Assembly: GCF_018373095.1 (NCBI RefSeq)
Contig: NZ_JAHAHT010000008.1
Span: forward strand, 1 to 29,615
DNA length: 29,615 nt
Reading direction: 5' to 3'
From: Haemophilus parahaemolyticus
Lineage (GTDB): Bacteria > Pseudomonadota > Gammaproteobacteria > Enterobacterales > Pasteurellaceae
This document shows positions 15,194 through 23,036 of the stretch, piece by piece. Position numbers and translations under genes: made by a program. The notes beneath the pieces are model-generated. The model saw only the letters and a list, made by a program, of their open reading frames with translations. It did not search any database and had not been told where the DNA came from. Position 1 is the first letter of the stretch. Every line of letters begins with the position of its first letter.

Positions 15194-15415
15194 ATGCAAA
15201 CTTATTCATTAGATCTAACTGGCTATCGTTGTCCAATGCCTTTATTGATGGCAAAACAGAATTTTGTAAACTGTAGCAGCCCCTCCCGATTTTGTTTATT
15301 GATAAATGAAGAAAGTCATAGTGATATAAAGCAACTATGTGAAAGTTTAACCATTGAAATTTTAGATGAGAATCGAGAAGATAAACAAGTTAAAATATGG
15401 GTAGAAATAAAATAG
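15194..15415 (+). CDS. TusA-family sulfur-carrier-like protein
   Basis: The 73-residue product has the TusA/SirA layout: a beta strand, then the CPMP motif with the reactive cysteine at position 13 (GYRCPMPLLMAKQ), a helix, and two later strands (FCLLINEES and VKIWVEI). Members carry persulfide sulfur in tRNA thiolation or other sulfur routes; the family has many paralogues and this copy is not obviously the main TusA, being shorter and with a non-typical helix (NFVNCSSPSR). The ribosome site is weak. It lies 49 bases after the decayed gene. Function is inferred from the motif only. Confidence 0.75.
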   Translation: MQTYSLDLTGYRCPMPLLMAKQNFVNCSSPSRFCLLINEESHSDIKQLCESLTIEILDENREDKQVKIWVEIK

Positions 15416-15509
15416 GCTAGAAGGATTATTTAAATATCTAAATCGTCATATTCAATAATCATAATAGATTATCAAAAAAGCGTAAAATTATATTTATAAA
15501 GGATTTTTT

Positions 15510-15556
15510 TAAATAAAAAGAGTTGGTAAAGATTATTAGAAATAATCAAAACCAAC
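15510..15556 (-). terminator. terminator of the hemCDXY operon
   Basis: Two nested stems, GTTGGT (15522-15527) with ACCAAC (15551-15556) and GATTATT (15531-15537) with AATAATC (15541-15547), are joined by a symmetric AAA/AAA internal loop. Read on the minus strand they are followed by CTTTTTATTT. It lies 20 bases after the hemY stop. Confidence 0.85.
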
Positions 15557-15575
15557 ACTTTTGTCTATTATGCTT

Positions 15576-16787
15576 TTAGTCTTTAGGTTCAATATTTACG
15601 TTCTTCAAGTTAATTTGGCGGATTTTCTCAGCAAGTTCGGTGTCGCCTACTTGTTCAGCGACGTATAACGCCATAATTCGGTCGTTTGCGATGCATTCTT
15701 GGTGCTCTAACAAGTCTGCAAAATAACCTTTCGCACGACTGAAATCACCTTCACGGGAATAAATGTAGCCTAATGCTCTAGCGTAATCATCGGTGTAATG
15801 CACATCGGCTTTTGCCATTCGTTTCATCAATAATTTAATGAGTTTTGCCCCTTCATCAATTTGCAAGCGGGTTAATTGTTCGAATAAACCATCAAGTTGC
15901 TCATCTTCATATTTTTTGAGCGTTTCGAAGGCAAGCTCTTGGGCAGATTCGTGATCTTCACTATCGATTAAACGTTTAATCAATCCTACGCGTGCATAAA
16001 CAGATTTACGACGGCGGCTAGGTTGCTCTTCCCACCAGCTGAGTAAGCCTTCCTGCCCTTTTTCGTTCATCACTTCATCGAGTAAGCCATCGTCTACGAA
16101 ATGTTCAATAGCTTCATACTCTTCACAGGAAAGGAAACTGCGTTGTCCAATGCTTTCCAAGATTTTATCTAACGCTATATAGGCTTTCGAATCTTGGTAA
16201 ATACGAATTGCTAAACGTAACACTTCCGTATTGTTTGAGGTAAGCTCTAATAAGCTATCAATGGCAGTACGTGCTGCAGGTAATTTACCTTGTTGCACGA
16301 GAATTTTCGCACGAGCCAATTCTACAGCGATATTATTTTCGCCTCCAATTTTACTTGCTTCTATTAAATATTTATTTGCTTCTAAATCGTCGCCACGTTG
16401 CTGTGCAGCTTCCGCAGCTTTGATTAAGTTAATGATAGGTTCATTCACATATTTTACATTTTTGCTGAACAATTTTTCGGCTTTCGAGTAATTGCCCTCA
16501 CTCATTTGCATTAAACCTTCCAAAGTTTCTTGTTGAGCTCGTTTTTGTTTACGATAAAAAAACCAATCATACGAACCTTTGCTTAAGTGGCAAAATCGGC
16601 GAACAAGCCATTCAATGCCATAAACCAATGCCATTGCAGCCGCAAAGAAAAGTACTAAGGTGACAAGACTCATCTCGATAATTTTGGTATCAGTTTCAAT
16701 ACGCACATAACCTTGCTGCCCAGCCAGATAAGGACCTGCTACTAAAGCTGCAAGCACTAATAACATTAAAAAGAGAACACGAAACAT
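15576..16787 (-). CDS. hemY: HemY, membrane-anchored TPR protein of the haem operon
   Basis: The 403-residue product has two N-terminal membrane segments (about 1-22 and 39-60) with the HemY signature between and after them (GPYLAGQQGYVRIE and SYDWFFYRKQKRAQQ). The rest is a helical TPR array (GNYSKAEKLFSKN, GKLPAARTAIDSLLE, GDFSRAKGYFADLLE), probably facing the cytoplasm or periplasm as a scaffold. This is the gammaproteobacterial HemY, not the protoporphyrinogen oxidase of the same name in Bacillus. Its exact role in tetrapyrrole synthesis is unsettled. It has a consensus AAGGAGG ribosome site and starts nine bases after hemX. Confidence 0.93.
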   Translation of the reverse strand: MFRVLFLMLLVLAALVAGPYLAGQQGYVRIETDTKIIEMSLVTLVLFFAAAMALVYGIEWLVRRFCHLSKGSYDWFFYRKQKRAQQETLEGLMQMSEGNYSKAEKLFSKNVKYVNEPIINLIKAAEAAQQRGDDLEANKYLIEASKIGGENNIAVELARAKILVQQGKLPAARTAIDSLLELTSNNTEVLRLAIRIYQDSKAYIALDKILESIGQRSFLSCEEYEAIEHFVDDGLLDEVMNEKGQEGLLSWWEEQPSRRRKSVYARVGLIKRLIDSEDHESAQELAFETLKKYEDEQLDGLFEQLTRLQIDEGAKLIKLLMKRMAKADVHYTDDYARALGYIYSREGDFSRAKGYFADLLEHQECIANDRIMALYVAEQVGDTELAEKIRQINLKNVNIEPKD

Positions 16788-16796
16788 AGCTCCTCC

Positions 16797-18110
16797 TTAT
16801 TGTGCTTGAGCATCTTTAATAGATTGCTCATTTGATTTTTCAGCAGGCTTTTCGCTTACTTTTCCATCCGTTTTTGTTGTTTCTTGAGCAGGTTCAGCTT
16901 TAGCTTCTTCTATTTTTGAAGGCTCTACAAGCTCTTTTTCTTCCTTAATCTCAATCTTGTCTAATTGCACTGGCTCTTTTCTCAAGATGTTATTTAACAC
17001 ATTTAAACTCTGCAATTGTTCAGGCACATCAAGATAAATAGATTGTTCACTCAACTCATCTAACTCTTTGAGAAAGCTTTTCACGTTCTCATTTTGCGTA
17101 TTGAAATAGCTACGAATCCAAGTGCTAACCGCTTCTAACGATTTATCGTAAAGTGCATTCTGCTGACGTGGAATTGCTAAAATGGCTAATTGTAAACGTA
17201 AGCGGATATTTTCACGCAAATAAACTTCTTGATTTGGTGCAATAAAACCTTTCTCGTCATTTTTATTTTTGTTGCTCACGCGGATGAAATGATCCAAGAA
17301 AGAATTTGCAGTTTTCTCAATATTTTGCTGCCAATCGTCAATTGAATCACTCACTTCACCCACATTTTGAGTGGTATTCACACTTTCATTTTCCAACATC
17401 GGTAAATCATCCAAGTTGTTTGCCAATGCTGTCAAACGTTGCATTAATCCATTTTGATCGACTTGATTAATACTTTTTAAATTATTGAGATCCTCTTTAA
17501 TTGCTGTGCGAACTTGAGCCACTTGAGATAAATATTGGCTATTTGTCACTTTTGCTAACGCCACATCTGCTTCTTCTAACAGGTTTTGAACAGTGTCTAC
17601 GTCGGTATCAATCTTGAGCTTACGCAATGCACTGTTTAATAAGAAATTCGCATCCGAAAGCAACCACGCACTTGAGTCCACTTGCGTTGAATTAGCTTGC
17701 TTAACTTGAGCTTGTAACGCAAGGATTTGGCTAGAGTAAGCTCCTTGCTCTTTTTCTAATTGAGCGATACGTTCTAAGGCTTTATCGTAACTGCCTGCAA
17801 GCTCATCTAATTGTGCTTTTTCTTTTGAAAAATCCACCTCTTGTATAGTATTCTCTACACTTGCTACTTTAGTTAAAGCCTGCAATTGTGTATTCACTTC
17901 AGCTAATTTTTCAGCACCGAAATAATACCCTGCACTACCAACAGCTAATGCAACTAATAAAGCTAATAAGCCGATTGCCGTGCCACTCTTTTTCACTACA
18001 ACGCTTTCAGGCATCACGCCTGCAGAAGCTAAATTCTCTGCAAATTTTTCTGAAGATTCGACCGCTTGTGCTAGCGTTTCTTCTGAATTTGGCGTATTTT
18101 TTTCTGACAT
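16797..18110 (-). CDS. hemX: HemX, single-pass membrane protein of the haem operon
   Basis: The 437-residue product has a short cytosolic head, one membrane segment (about residues 43-66, TAIGLLALLVALAVGSAGYY), a coiled coil (about 80-135) and a large periplasmic helical domain ending in IRSYFNTQNENVKSFLKELDE. The last 50 residues or so are low-complexity Glu, Lys, Pro and Ala. Databases often call HemX a uroporphyrinogen methyltransferase; no SAM-binding motif is present and that name should not be used. The ATG at 18110 has an AGAGGTG ribosome site; the in-frame ATG at 18134 would reach into the hemD end region and is rejected. It lies 29 bases after hemD. Confidence 0.92.
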   Translation of the reverse strand: MSEKNTPNSEETLAQAVESSEKFAENLASAGVMPESVVVKKSGTAIGLLALLVALAVGSAGYYFGAEKLAEVNTQLQALTKVASVENTIQEVDFSKEKAQLDELAGSYDKALERIAQLEKEQGAYSSQILALQAQVKQANSTQVDSSAWLLSDANFLLNSALRKLKIDTDVDTVQNLLEEADVALAKVTNSQYLSQVAQVRTAIKEDLNNLKSINQVDQNGLMQRLTALANNLDDLPMLENESVNTTQNVGEVSDSIDDWQQNIEKTANSFLDHFIRVSNKNKNDEKGFIAPNQEVYLRENIRLRLQLAILAIPRQQNALYDKSLEAVSTWIRSYFNTQNENVKSFLKELDELSEQSIYLDVPEQLQSLNVLNNILRKEPVQLDKIEIKEEKELVEPSKIEEAKAEPAQETTKTDGKVSEKPAEKSNEQSIKDAQAQ

Positions 18111-18139
18111 AATCACCTCTTTCCACGAAAACAAAGCTG

Positions 18140-18895
18140 TTATCGCTTATTGTTTACTAATACATCTAATAAAGTTTGATTATCTGCTTTTTGCGACACA
18201 ATGATCTTATCACGTTTCCAGCCATATTGATTAGCTAAAGTCGCAATTCGCTCGCCCACTACTACAACTTGGCACTCAAATAGCCAAGATTGATCTTCAC
18301 TAGCGGTCAGCTCTACTAAGGTCGCTAAAATCTCACCGCTTGTAATCACAATGGTATCAATGCCCGAACGTTTAGCAAGACTGATTTTCTCAGAAAGCTG
18401 TTCAGAAATCAGCACGCGACGATAACACTCCACATTCTGTACCATTGCTCCACGTTTTACCGCTTCTTGAGCCAATAATTCTCGTCCGCTATCCGCACGT
18501 AAAATCACCAGGTTTTTACCTTCAAGTGCTTGCATTTCTAGCAACTCTAACACGCCTTCGCTATTTTCAAAATGAATAGGAAATTTGACCGCTTGTTCTG
18601 ATTTTTCAGCAAAATAACTGGCAGTTCGTATCCCAACAGAGAAATATTGCAGATCACGGCGGAATTTAAAACCTGTTTCAGCCAGCGTATTACACGCAAA
18701 ATCAATCGCATTTTTCGACACAGCAAAGACATAATCGCCTGTATTCAGCTGTGAAAAAAGCGAAGGTAAAATTGGCAATTCTCGCCCCGCTTCTAGCGTA
18801 AAAAGCGGTTGATGCAAAGCGAAAATCTGCTGTTGGTTGAGTAACTCTACCAACTCTTGCCCACGTGCATCGGGGCGAGTCACTAATACATTCAT
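18140..18895 (-). CDS. hemD: uroporphyrinogen-III synthase
   Basis: HemD closes hydroxymethylbilane with inversion of ring D to give uroporphyrinogen III. The 251-residue protein is as divergent as the family usually is, but the typical points are visible: VLVTRPDARGQEL at the start, YVFAVSKNAIDFA, NLVILRADSGRELLAQEAVKRG in the middle, IDTIVITSGEILATL, and VVVGERIATLA near the end. It begins three bases after the hemC stop, as is usual for the operon, and precedes hemX. A perfect uptake signal lies at 18587-18596 inside the gene. Confidence 0.94.
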   Translation of the reverse strand: MNVLVTRPDARGQELVELLNQQQIFALHQPLFTLEAGRELPILPSLFSQLNTGDYVFAVSKNAIDFACNTLAETGFKFRRDLQYFSVGIRTASYFAEKSEQAVKFPIHFENSEGVLELLEMQALEGKNLVILRADSGRELLAQEAVKRGAMVQNVECYRRVLISEQLSEKISLAKRSGIDTIVITSGEILATLVELTASEDQSWLFECQVVVVGERIATLANQYGWKRDKIIVSQKADNQTLLDVLVNNKR

Positions 18896-18898
18896 AAA

Positions 18899-19825
18899 TT
18901 ATTCAGCATAAATTTCAGCCAGAATTTTATCCGCACCTTGTGCAAGTAGTTGCTCAGCGATTTTCACACCTAGCTGCTCTGCTTCACTTATTGGTGCTTT
19001 GCCTGTGGCTCGAATAATGCTCGAACCATCTAATGCACCAACTAAAGCATTCAAAGTAACTTCACCATTTTCAATGGTCGCAAAACCACCAATTGGCACT
19101 TGGCAACCACCTTGCAAGCGAGTGTTCATTGCACGTTCGGCCTTCACACAACAAGCGGTCGTTTCGTGGTTTAATTTTGCAAGGTAGTTCAATATGCGTT
19201 CATCATTGATGCGGGTCTCAATTCCCACCGCCCCTTGCCCCGCCGCAGGCAACGATTGCTCAACGGAGATAAAACTTTTGATGCGTTCAGGCATTCCTAA
19301 GCGGATTAAACCTGCCGAAGCTAAAATAATCGCATCATATTCTCCATTGTCTAACTTGCTTAAACGCGTCCCCACGTTACCACGCAATGATTTCACAGTT
19401 AAATGCGGATATTTCGCCATTAACTGACATTGGCGTCGTAGGCTTGAAGTCCCCACAACGGCTCCTGCTGGCAATTCGTCCAAATTCGCATAATGGTTAG
19501 AAACAAAGGCATCACGTGGATCCTCACGCTTACAAATCACCGCCAAGCCCAAACCTTCAGGGAAACTCATCGGCACATCTTTCATCGAATGCACAGCGAT
19601 GTCTGCTCGATTTTCTAACAGTGCCAACTCCAGCTCTTTCACGAACAAGCCTTTACCGCCAATTTTTGCCAGTGGCGTATCTAAAATAATATCGCCTTTG
19701 GTCACCATTGTGACTAGTTCGACGCTTAATTCAGGGAAATATTTTTCTAATTCTGCTTTAACAAAATTCGCCTGCCAAAGTGCTAATGGACTCTGGCGAG
19801 TTGCAATACGTAGAGTGTCTTTCAT
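18899..19825 (-). CDS. hemC: porphobilinogen deaminase (hydroxymethylbilane synthase)
   Basis: HemC joins four porphobilinogen units into hydroxymethylbilane. The 308-residue product starts TLRIATRQSPLALWQA, contains the catalytic aspartate D83 (AVHSMKDVP), the arginine-rich binding segments SSLRRQCQL and SLRGNVGTRL, and C241 in LQGGCQVPIGG, the residue that holds the dipyrromethane cofactor. It is the first gene of hemC-hemD-hemX-hemY. Only 58 bases separate it from gloB upstream; no strong ribosome site is visible, so readthrough from gloB cannot be excluded. An uptake signal (19151-19160) is inside. Confidence 0.97.
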   Translation of the reverse strand: MKDTLRIATRQSPLALWQANFVKAELEKYFPELSVELVTMVTKGDIILDTPLAKIGGKGLFVKELELALLENRADIAVHSMKDVPMSFPEGLGLAVICKREDPRDAFVSNHYANLDELPAGAVVGTSSLRRQCQLMAKYPHLTVKSLRGNVGTRLSKLDNGEYDAIILASAGLIRLGMPERIKSFISVEQSLPAAGQGAVGIETRINDERILNYLAKLNHETTACCVKAERAMNTRLQGGCQVPIGGFATIENGEVTLNALVGALDGSSIIRATGKAPISEAEQLGVKIAEQLLAQGADKILAEIYAE

Positions 19826-19883
19826 TTTTTACATTATTTCGTATTATTTAAAGGTTAATCCTATCATTTTTTAGGAAAAATCA

Positions 19884-20591
19884 CTAAAAATTATCTTTCT
19901 TCTGACGCAATTTGATAAATTCTTCCAAGGTTTCCGCCTGTAAAAACGGGTTAATCACCAACTCTTTTTCAAGCGTTGTCGGTAAAGTAGGGCGATGCTG
20001 TTCGCGTTTTATTGCGGCTAATTCTTGATATTCAAAGAACGCACAACTTGGCTGCATTACCGCTTCGGCAAATTTTAGATTGCTAACCGTATATTCGTGA
20101 GCGGGGAAAATTTCCACAAAAGTCGACAAGGCTTTAAAACGTTGTAGTGCATCAAATTCGGCTTGATAATCTCCTGTGAAAACTCGCCCACAACCTGCTG
20201 AGAATAATGCATCGCCACAGAAGAGATATTCGTTGCCAAACAGATAGCTAATGTGCTGTTCGGTGTGCCCTGCACTTTCAATCACGCGAACATCATAGCC
20301 AAACAATGTCAAATGCGTTTCGGGCTCAACAATCTCAGTTGTCCACTCTTGGCATTCAGCAGGTCCATACACAGGAATATTCGGATAATGTTGTTTGATT
20401 CCATTTACGCCGCCCACGTGATCGTGATGATGATGTGTAAGCAAAATCGCGGTTAAATTTAGCGAATGTTTTGCAAGATAATCTAATGCGGGTTTAGCTT
20501 CGGAAGGATCAACAATAATAGCTTGGTTCCCTTGGACAATAACCCAGATGTAGTTGTCCGATAGAGCGGGGATAGGGATAATGTTTAGCAT
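19884..20591 (-). CDS. gloB: hydroxyacylglutathione hydrolase (glyoxalase II)
   Basis: GloB splits S-lactoylglutathione to lactate and glutathione, the second step of methylglyoxal removal. The 235-residue metallo-beta-lactamase-fold protein has the metal motif THHHHDHVGG (H53, H55, D57, H58), later ligands in SAGHTEQHISY, LFCGDALFSAGCGR and the histidine of FPAHEYTVSNLKFA, which is typical of glyoxalase II. The ATG at 20591 has AAGGA at five bases and gives the family start MLNIIPIPALSDNY; the in-frame ATG at 20636 extends into the neighbouring repeat and is rejected. Confidence 0.95.
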   Translation of the reverse strand: MLNIIPIPALSDNYIWVIVQGNQAIIVDPSEAKPALDYLAKHSLNLTAILLTHHHHDHVGGVNGIKQHYPNIPVYGPAECQEWTTEIVEPETHLTLFGYDVRVIESAGHTEQHISYLFGNEYLFCGDALFSAGCGRVFTGDYQAEFDALQRFKALSTFVEIFPAHEYTVSNLKFAEAVMQPSCAFFEYQELAAIKREQHRPTLPTTLEKELVINPFLQAETLEEFIKLRQKKDNF

Positions 20592-20630
20592 ATTTTTCCT
20601 TTTATATTTTACTCTCTTCGTTTTATCTTC

Positions 20631-20800
20631 TGCCAAATCTCCCCTCCCCCTCTTTGCTAAAGAGGGGAGATTCTTTAATAAATTGATAGTTGTTGGCTTA
20701 TTTATATTCTCAATTTTTGCAATGTTGATGTTGGACGTGAAAATCTAATTTTGCTATAACAATCCCCTCTTTAGCAAAGAGGGGGAGGGGAGATTTGGCA
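20631..20800. repeat. 170-bp element with 38-bp perfect terminal inverted repeats
   Basis: The arms 20631-20668 and 20763-20800 are exact inverted copies over 38 bases. Each starts TGCCAAATCTCCCC at its outer end and itself holds a hairpin, CCCCTCTTT-GCT-AAAGAGGGG (20647-20667 in the left arm). The 94-base centre is AT-rich and has no credible frame. No flanking target duplication is evident. It fills most of the gap between gloB and nagK. It may be a small non-autonomous mobile repeat; it may also end nagK transcription. Confidence 0.75.
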
Positions 20801-20862
20801 GTAGCAATTAACGAAGAAATTAATCAACCAACCTCAACTTATTATTACCCTAGATCATATAT

Positions 20863-21780
20863 TTATTTTAAGAACAACGCTGCTGCGCCACGTGTGCCGC
20901 CTGAGTCACCGTGGATCGCTTTTTTAATCACAGGCACTTTTGCCGTACGCATTAAGTGTGGTGGTAACGCTTTTGGTAGTGCTTCGTAAATGTAATCAAA
21001 GTTTGATAAGCCTCCGCCAAAGACGATCATATCAGGGTCTAAAATGGTAATTAAATTTCCGATTGAGATTGCCATCAATTCGATAAATTTCTCAACAAAT
21101 GCCACCACTTTCGGCTCTTTTGCGTAGAAACGCTCAATAATTTCTTTCGCTTTTACTGTCTCTTTTTCTAAAGATTGGAACAGCAATTCAAAGCCACGAC
21201 CTGACAGATAGGTATCTAAACAGGCACGATTGCCACAGCCGCAATCATAGATTGGTGCATGATCCCAACCAAGTAGTTTTAAAGCGTGGTAGTTTAATTG
21301 CATATGACCTACTTCTCCTGCCATACCGATATGACCAGAGTGAATTTTGCCATCAAATACTAAGCCACCGCCAAAGCCTGTACCAATAATTAAACCAAGC
21401 ACGGTGGAGTATTGCTTGTTGTTTTCATCCCACGCTTCAGAAAGAGCAAAGCAGTTTGCATCGTTTTCGCCACGCACTTCACGCCCTAAGCGGTCACTTA
21501 AATCTTTTAAGATAGTTTTGCCATCGGCTACGCGAATATTAGTAATTTCACCCACGCCAGTTTCACGGTTTACAAAGCCTGGTAGCCCTAAGCCAACAGA
21601 GCCTTTTTCACCAAATTTTTCATCTGCATTACGCACTAATGTTTCGACAGTGTAAAGCCAATCTTCATAGTTTGTTTGCGGAGTTGGCACGCGTTCGCTA
21701 TACAGTTTTTCTAATTTTTCATTGAAAGCCGCAAGCTCAATTTTTGTGCCGCCGATGTCTAAGCCGTAATAAACTGCCAT
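20863..21780 (-). CDS. nagK: N-acetyl-D-glucosamine kinase, ROK family
   Basis: The 305-residue ROK kinase phosphorylates GlcNAc released in peptidoglycan or sialic-acid recycling. It shows the ATP loop YGLDIGGTKIEL, sugar contacts in RGENDANCFALSEAW with the catalytic D107, LIIGTGFGGGLVFDG, and the zinc site H159, C180, C182, C187. The zinc motif reads CGCGNRACLD, where the family more often has CGCGxxGCxE; the cysteines are kept. Overall similarity to E. coli NagK (for example YLSGRG and IVFGGGLSNF) supports the name over other ROK kinases. The start has GAGG six bases upstream, placed in the end of pgpB, two bases away, so the two are coupled. Confidence 0.9.
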   Translation of the reverse strand: MAVYYGLDIGGTKIELAAFNEKLEKLYSERVPTPQTNYEDWLYTVETLVRNADEKFGEKGSVGLGLPGFVNRETGVGEITNIRVADGKTILKDLSDRLGREVRGENDANCFALSEAWDENNKQYSTVLGLIIGTGFGGGLVFDGKIHSGHIGMAGEVGHMQLNYHALKLLGWDHAPIYDCGCGNRACLDTYLSGRGFELLFQSLEKETVKAKEIIERFYAKEPKVVAFVEKFIELMAISIGNLITILDPDMIVFGGGLSNFDYIYEALPKALPPHLMRTAKVPVIKKAIHGDSGGTRGAAALFLK

Positions 21781-21782
21781 AA

Positions 21783-22511
21783 TTAACCTCGTTTTTTAAA
21801 TAATGAAAATCTTTCAGCAAAAGGGATAATCCAAATAAAGAGGATGCAATGGAATACCCACGCAATCAGGGTGCTAATAAAGAGATCGATTGGGTAATGC
21901 ATGCCAAAACGCAAACGGCTGATTAACATTAACGCTGCCCAAACCAATGCAAAACCTTGAGCAAAAACGACCGCTTGTGAACGTATTCCGATTAATAAGC
22001 CCGCAAAAAGGAGTAACCACGAAACCGCAAAAATCGTATGCCCTGATGGGAATGAATAGCCTGTTTCACTTTCACGATGTTTTACTACCAGCGGGAAATT
22101 GTGGTTTTGGTAATGTTGTGCGACTAATACCGCACGTTCATCACGTGAAAGTTCATAAAATTGCTCGGCTTGTGCCTCTCCGCCCATCATTTGTACAACA
22201 TACGGGCGAGGCTCGGCAAAAGTATGTTTTGCTACGATTTTAATTGCTTGCGTACCAATCACAGAAGTAGCACAAATTGCCCCCACTAAAATCCAAGAGT
22301 AACGTTTTGCCGCTAATTTCATTAGCCATAACATAAACACAACGCAAGTAATCAAGGCATAAGGTGCTGAACCGCTTTCGGTTAAGAAATACATAAAGGT
22401 ATCGAAGCCTGAAATTAAGTGAGCATCATTAACCCAATGCCAACCTGTTGCCCAGACAAAGAGCGGAATACAAAGCATTAAAGCAGTATAAAAAGAGAGT
22501 TTATTAACCAT
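21783..22511 (-). CDS. pgpB: PAP2-family phosphatase, PgpB type
   Basis: The 242-residue membrane protein has about six hydrophobic segments and the three PAP2 phosphatase motifs: K95 to R102-P103 (KHTFAEPRPY), PSGH at 155-158 (YSFPSGHT) and SRLRFGMHYPID with S198, R199, H205 and D209. It also has the periplasmic loop of PgpB (about 105-150). PgpB dephosphorylates phosphatidylglycerol phosphate and undecaprenyl pyrophosphate at the outer face of the inner membrane. Length matches H. influenzae PgpB (about 241). The ribosome site is weak. It is followed by nagK, two bases on, which links lipid-carrier and GlcNAc recycling loosely. Confidence 0.9.
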   Translation of the reverse strand: MVNKLSFYTALMLCIPLFVWATGWHWVNDAHLISGFDTFMYFLTESGSAPYALITCVVFMLWLMKLAAKRYSWILVGAICATSVIGTQAIKIVAKHTFAEPRPYVVQMMGGEAQAEQFYELSRDERAVLVAQHYQNHNFPLVVKHRESETGYSFPSGHTIFAVSWLLLFAGLLIGIRSQAVVFAQGFALVWAALMLISRLRFGMHYPIDLFISTLIAWVFHCILFIWIIPFAERFSLFKKRG

Positions 22512-22529
22512 AATAGCGTTTAAAAAGAG

Positions 22530-22573
22530 AAAATGGGCATATGCCCTGATGACCTCAAAAGGCTGCCCATTTT
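22530..22573 (-). terminator. terminator of yhbY with an alternative hairpin
   Basis: AAAATGGGCA (22530-22539) pairs with TGCCCATTTT (22564-22573) over ten bases and on the minus strand is followed by CTCTTTTT. A competing palindrome, GGGCATATGCCC (22535-22546), uses one arm of the same stem. The structure lies between the yhbY stop and the pgpB start, so it could also control pgpB. Confidence 0.65.
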
Positions 22574-22575
22574 AA

Positions 22576-22884
22576 TTAAATTGATTTTGTTGCTTTTGGT
22601 AAAGTGATTTTTTTGTCATCACTTTGGCGATAAAGCACTAAAATATGACCGATCGTTTGCACGTTTACCGCGTTAGTTTCACGTACAATTGCATCAATAA
22701 TGAGCTGTTTTACTTCACGATCTGCACCTGCGATTTTCACTTTGATCAACTCGTGATGATTTAATGCGTTATCAATTTCAGCTAAAACGCCTTCAGTTAA
22801 ACCGTTGCCACCCAGCATAACCACAGGACTTAAATGGTGGGCTAAGCCTTTTAAAAATTGTCTTTGTTTTGTTGTTAAATTCAT
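22576..22884 (-). CDS. yhbY: YhbY, CRM-domain RNA-binding ribosome assembly factor
   Basis: The 102-residue protein is a single CRM domain: LTTKQRQFLKGLAHHLSPVV leads into the loop MLGGNGLTEGV (GGNG at 25-28), then HELIKVKIAG and a closing beta strand with IGHILVLYR. YhbY associates with pre-50S ribosomal particles in E. coli and is cytosolic. Length and start match the family (E. coli about 97). It appears to be a single-gene unit. Confidence 0.95.
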   Translation of the reverse strand: MNLTTKQRQFLKGLAHHLSPVVMLGGNGLTEGVLAEIDNALNHHELIKVKIAGADREVKQLIIDAIVRETNAVNVQTIGHILVLYRQSDDKKITLPKATKSI

Positions 22885-22982
22885 TTTGTTCTATTCCGAA
22901 AAAGGGTAAAAAACTGGCGTAGAAAATAGCACAAAAGCGAAGTTTTTTAAAGTCAAAGCCGAAAAAAGATAAGTAAAGATGG

Positions 22983-23020
22983 AAAGTAAAATAGCCTCTT
23001 AACACGTGCTAAGAGGCTAT
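22983..23020 (-). terminator. terminator of the fru operon
   Basis: ATAGCCTCTTA (22991-23001) and TAAGAGGCTAT (23010-23020) form a perfect 11-bp stem with an eight-base loop, followed on the minus strand by TTTACTTT. It begins 16 bases after the fruA stop. Confidence 0.88.
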
Positions 23021-23036
23021 TTGCAAAAGTTCAGAA

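Noticed and set aside
16797..18110. HemX as uroporphyrinogen-III C-methyltransferase
   Set aside because: No SAM-binding motifs; it is a single-pass membrane protein with a coiled coil, so the common database name is misleading.
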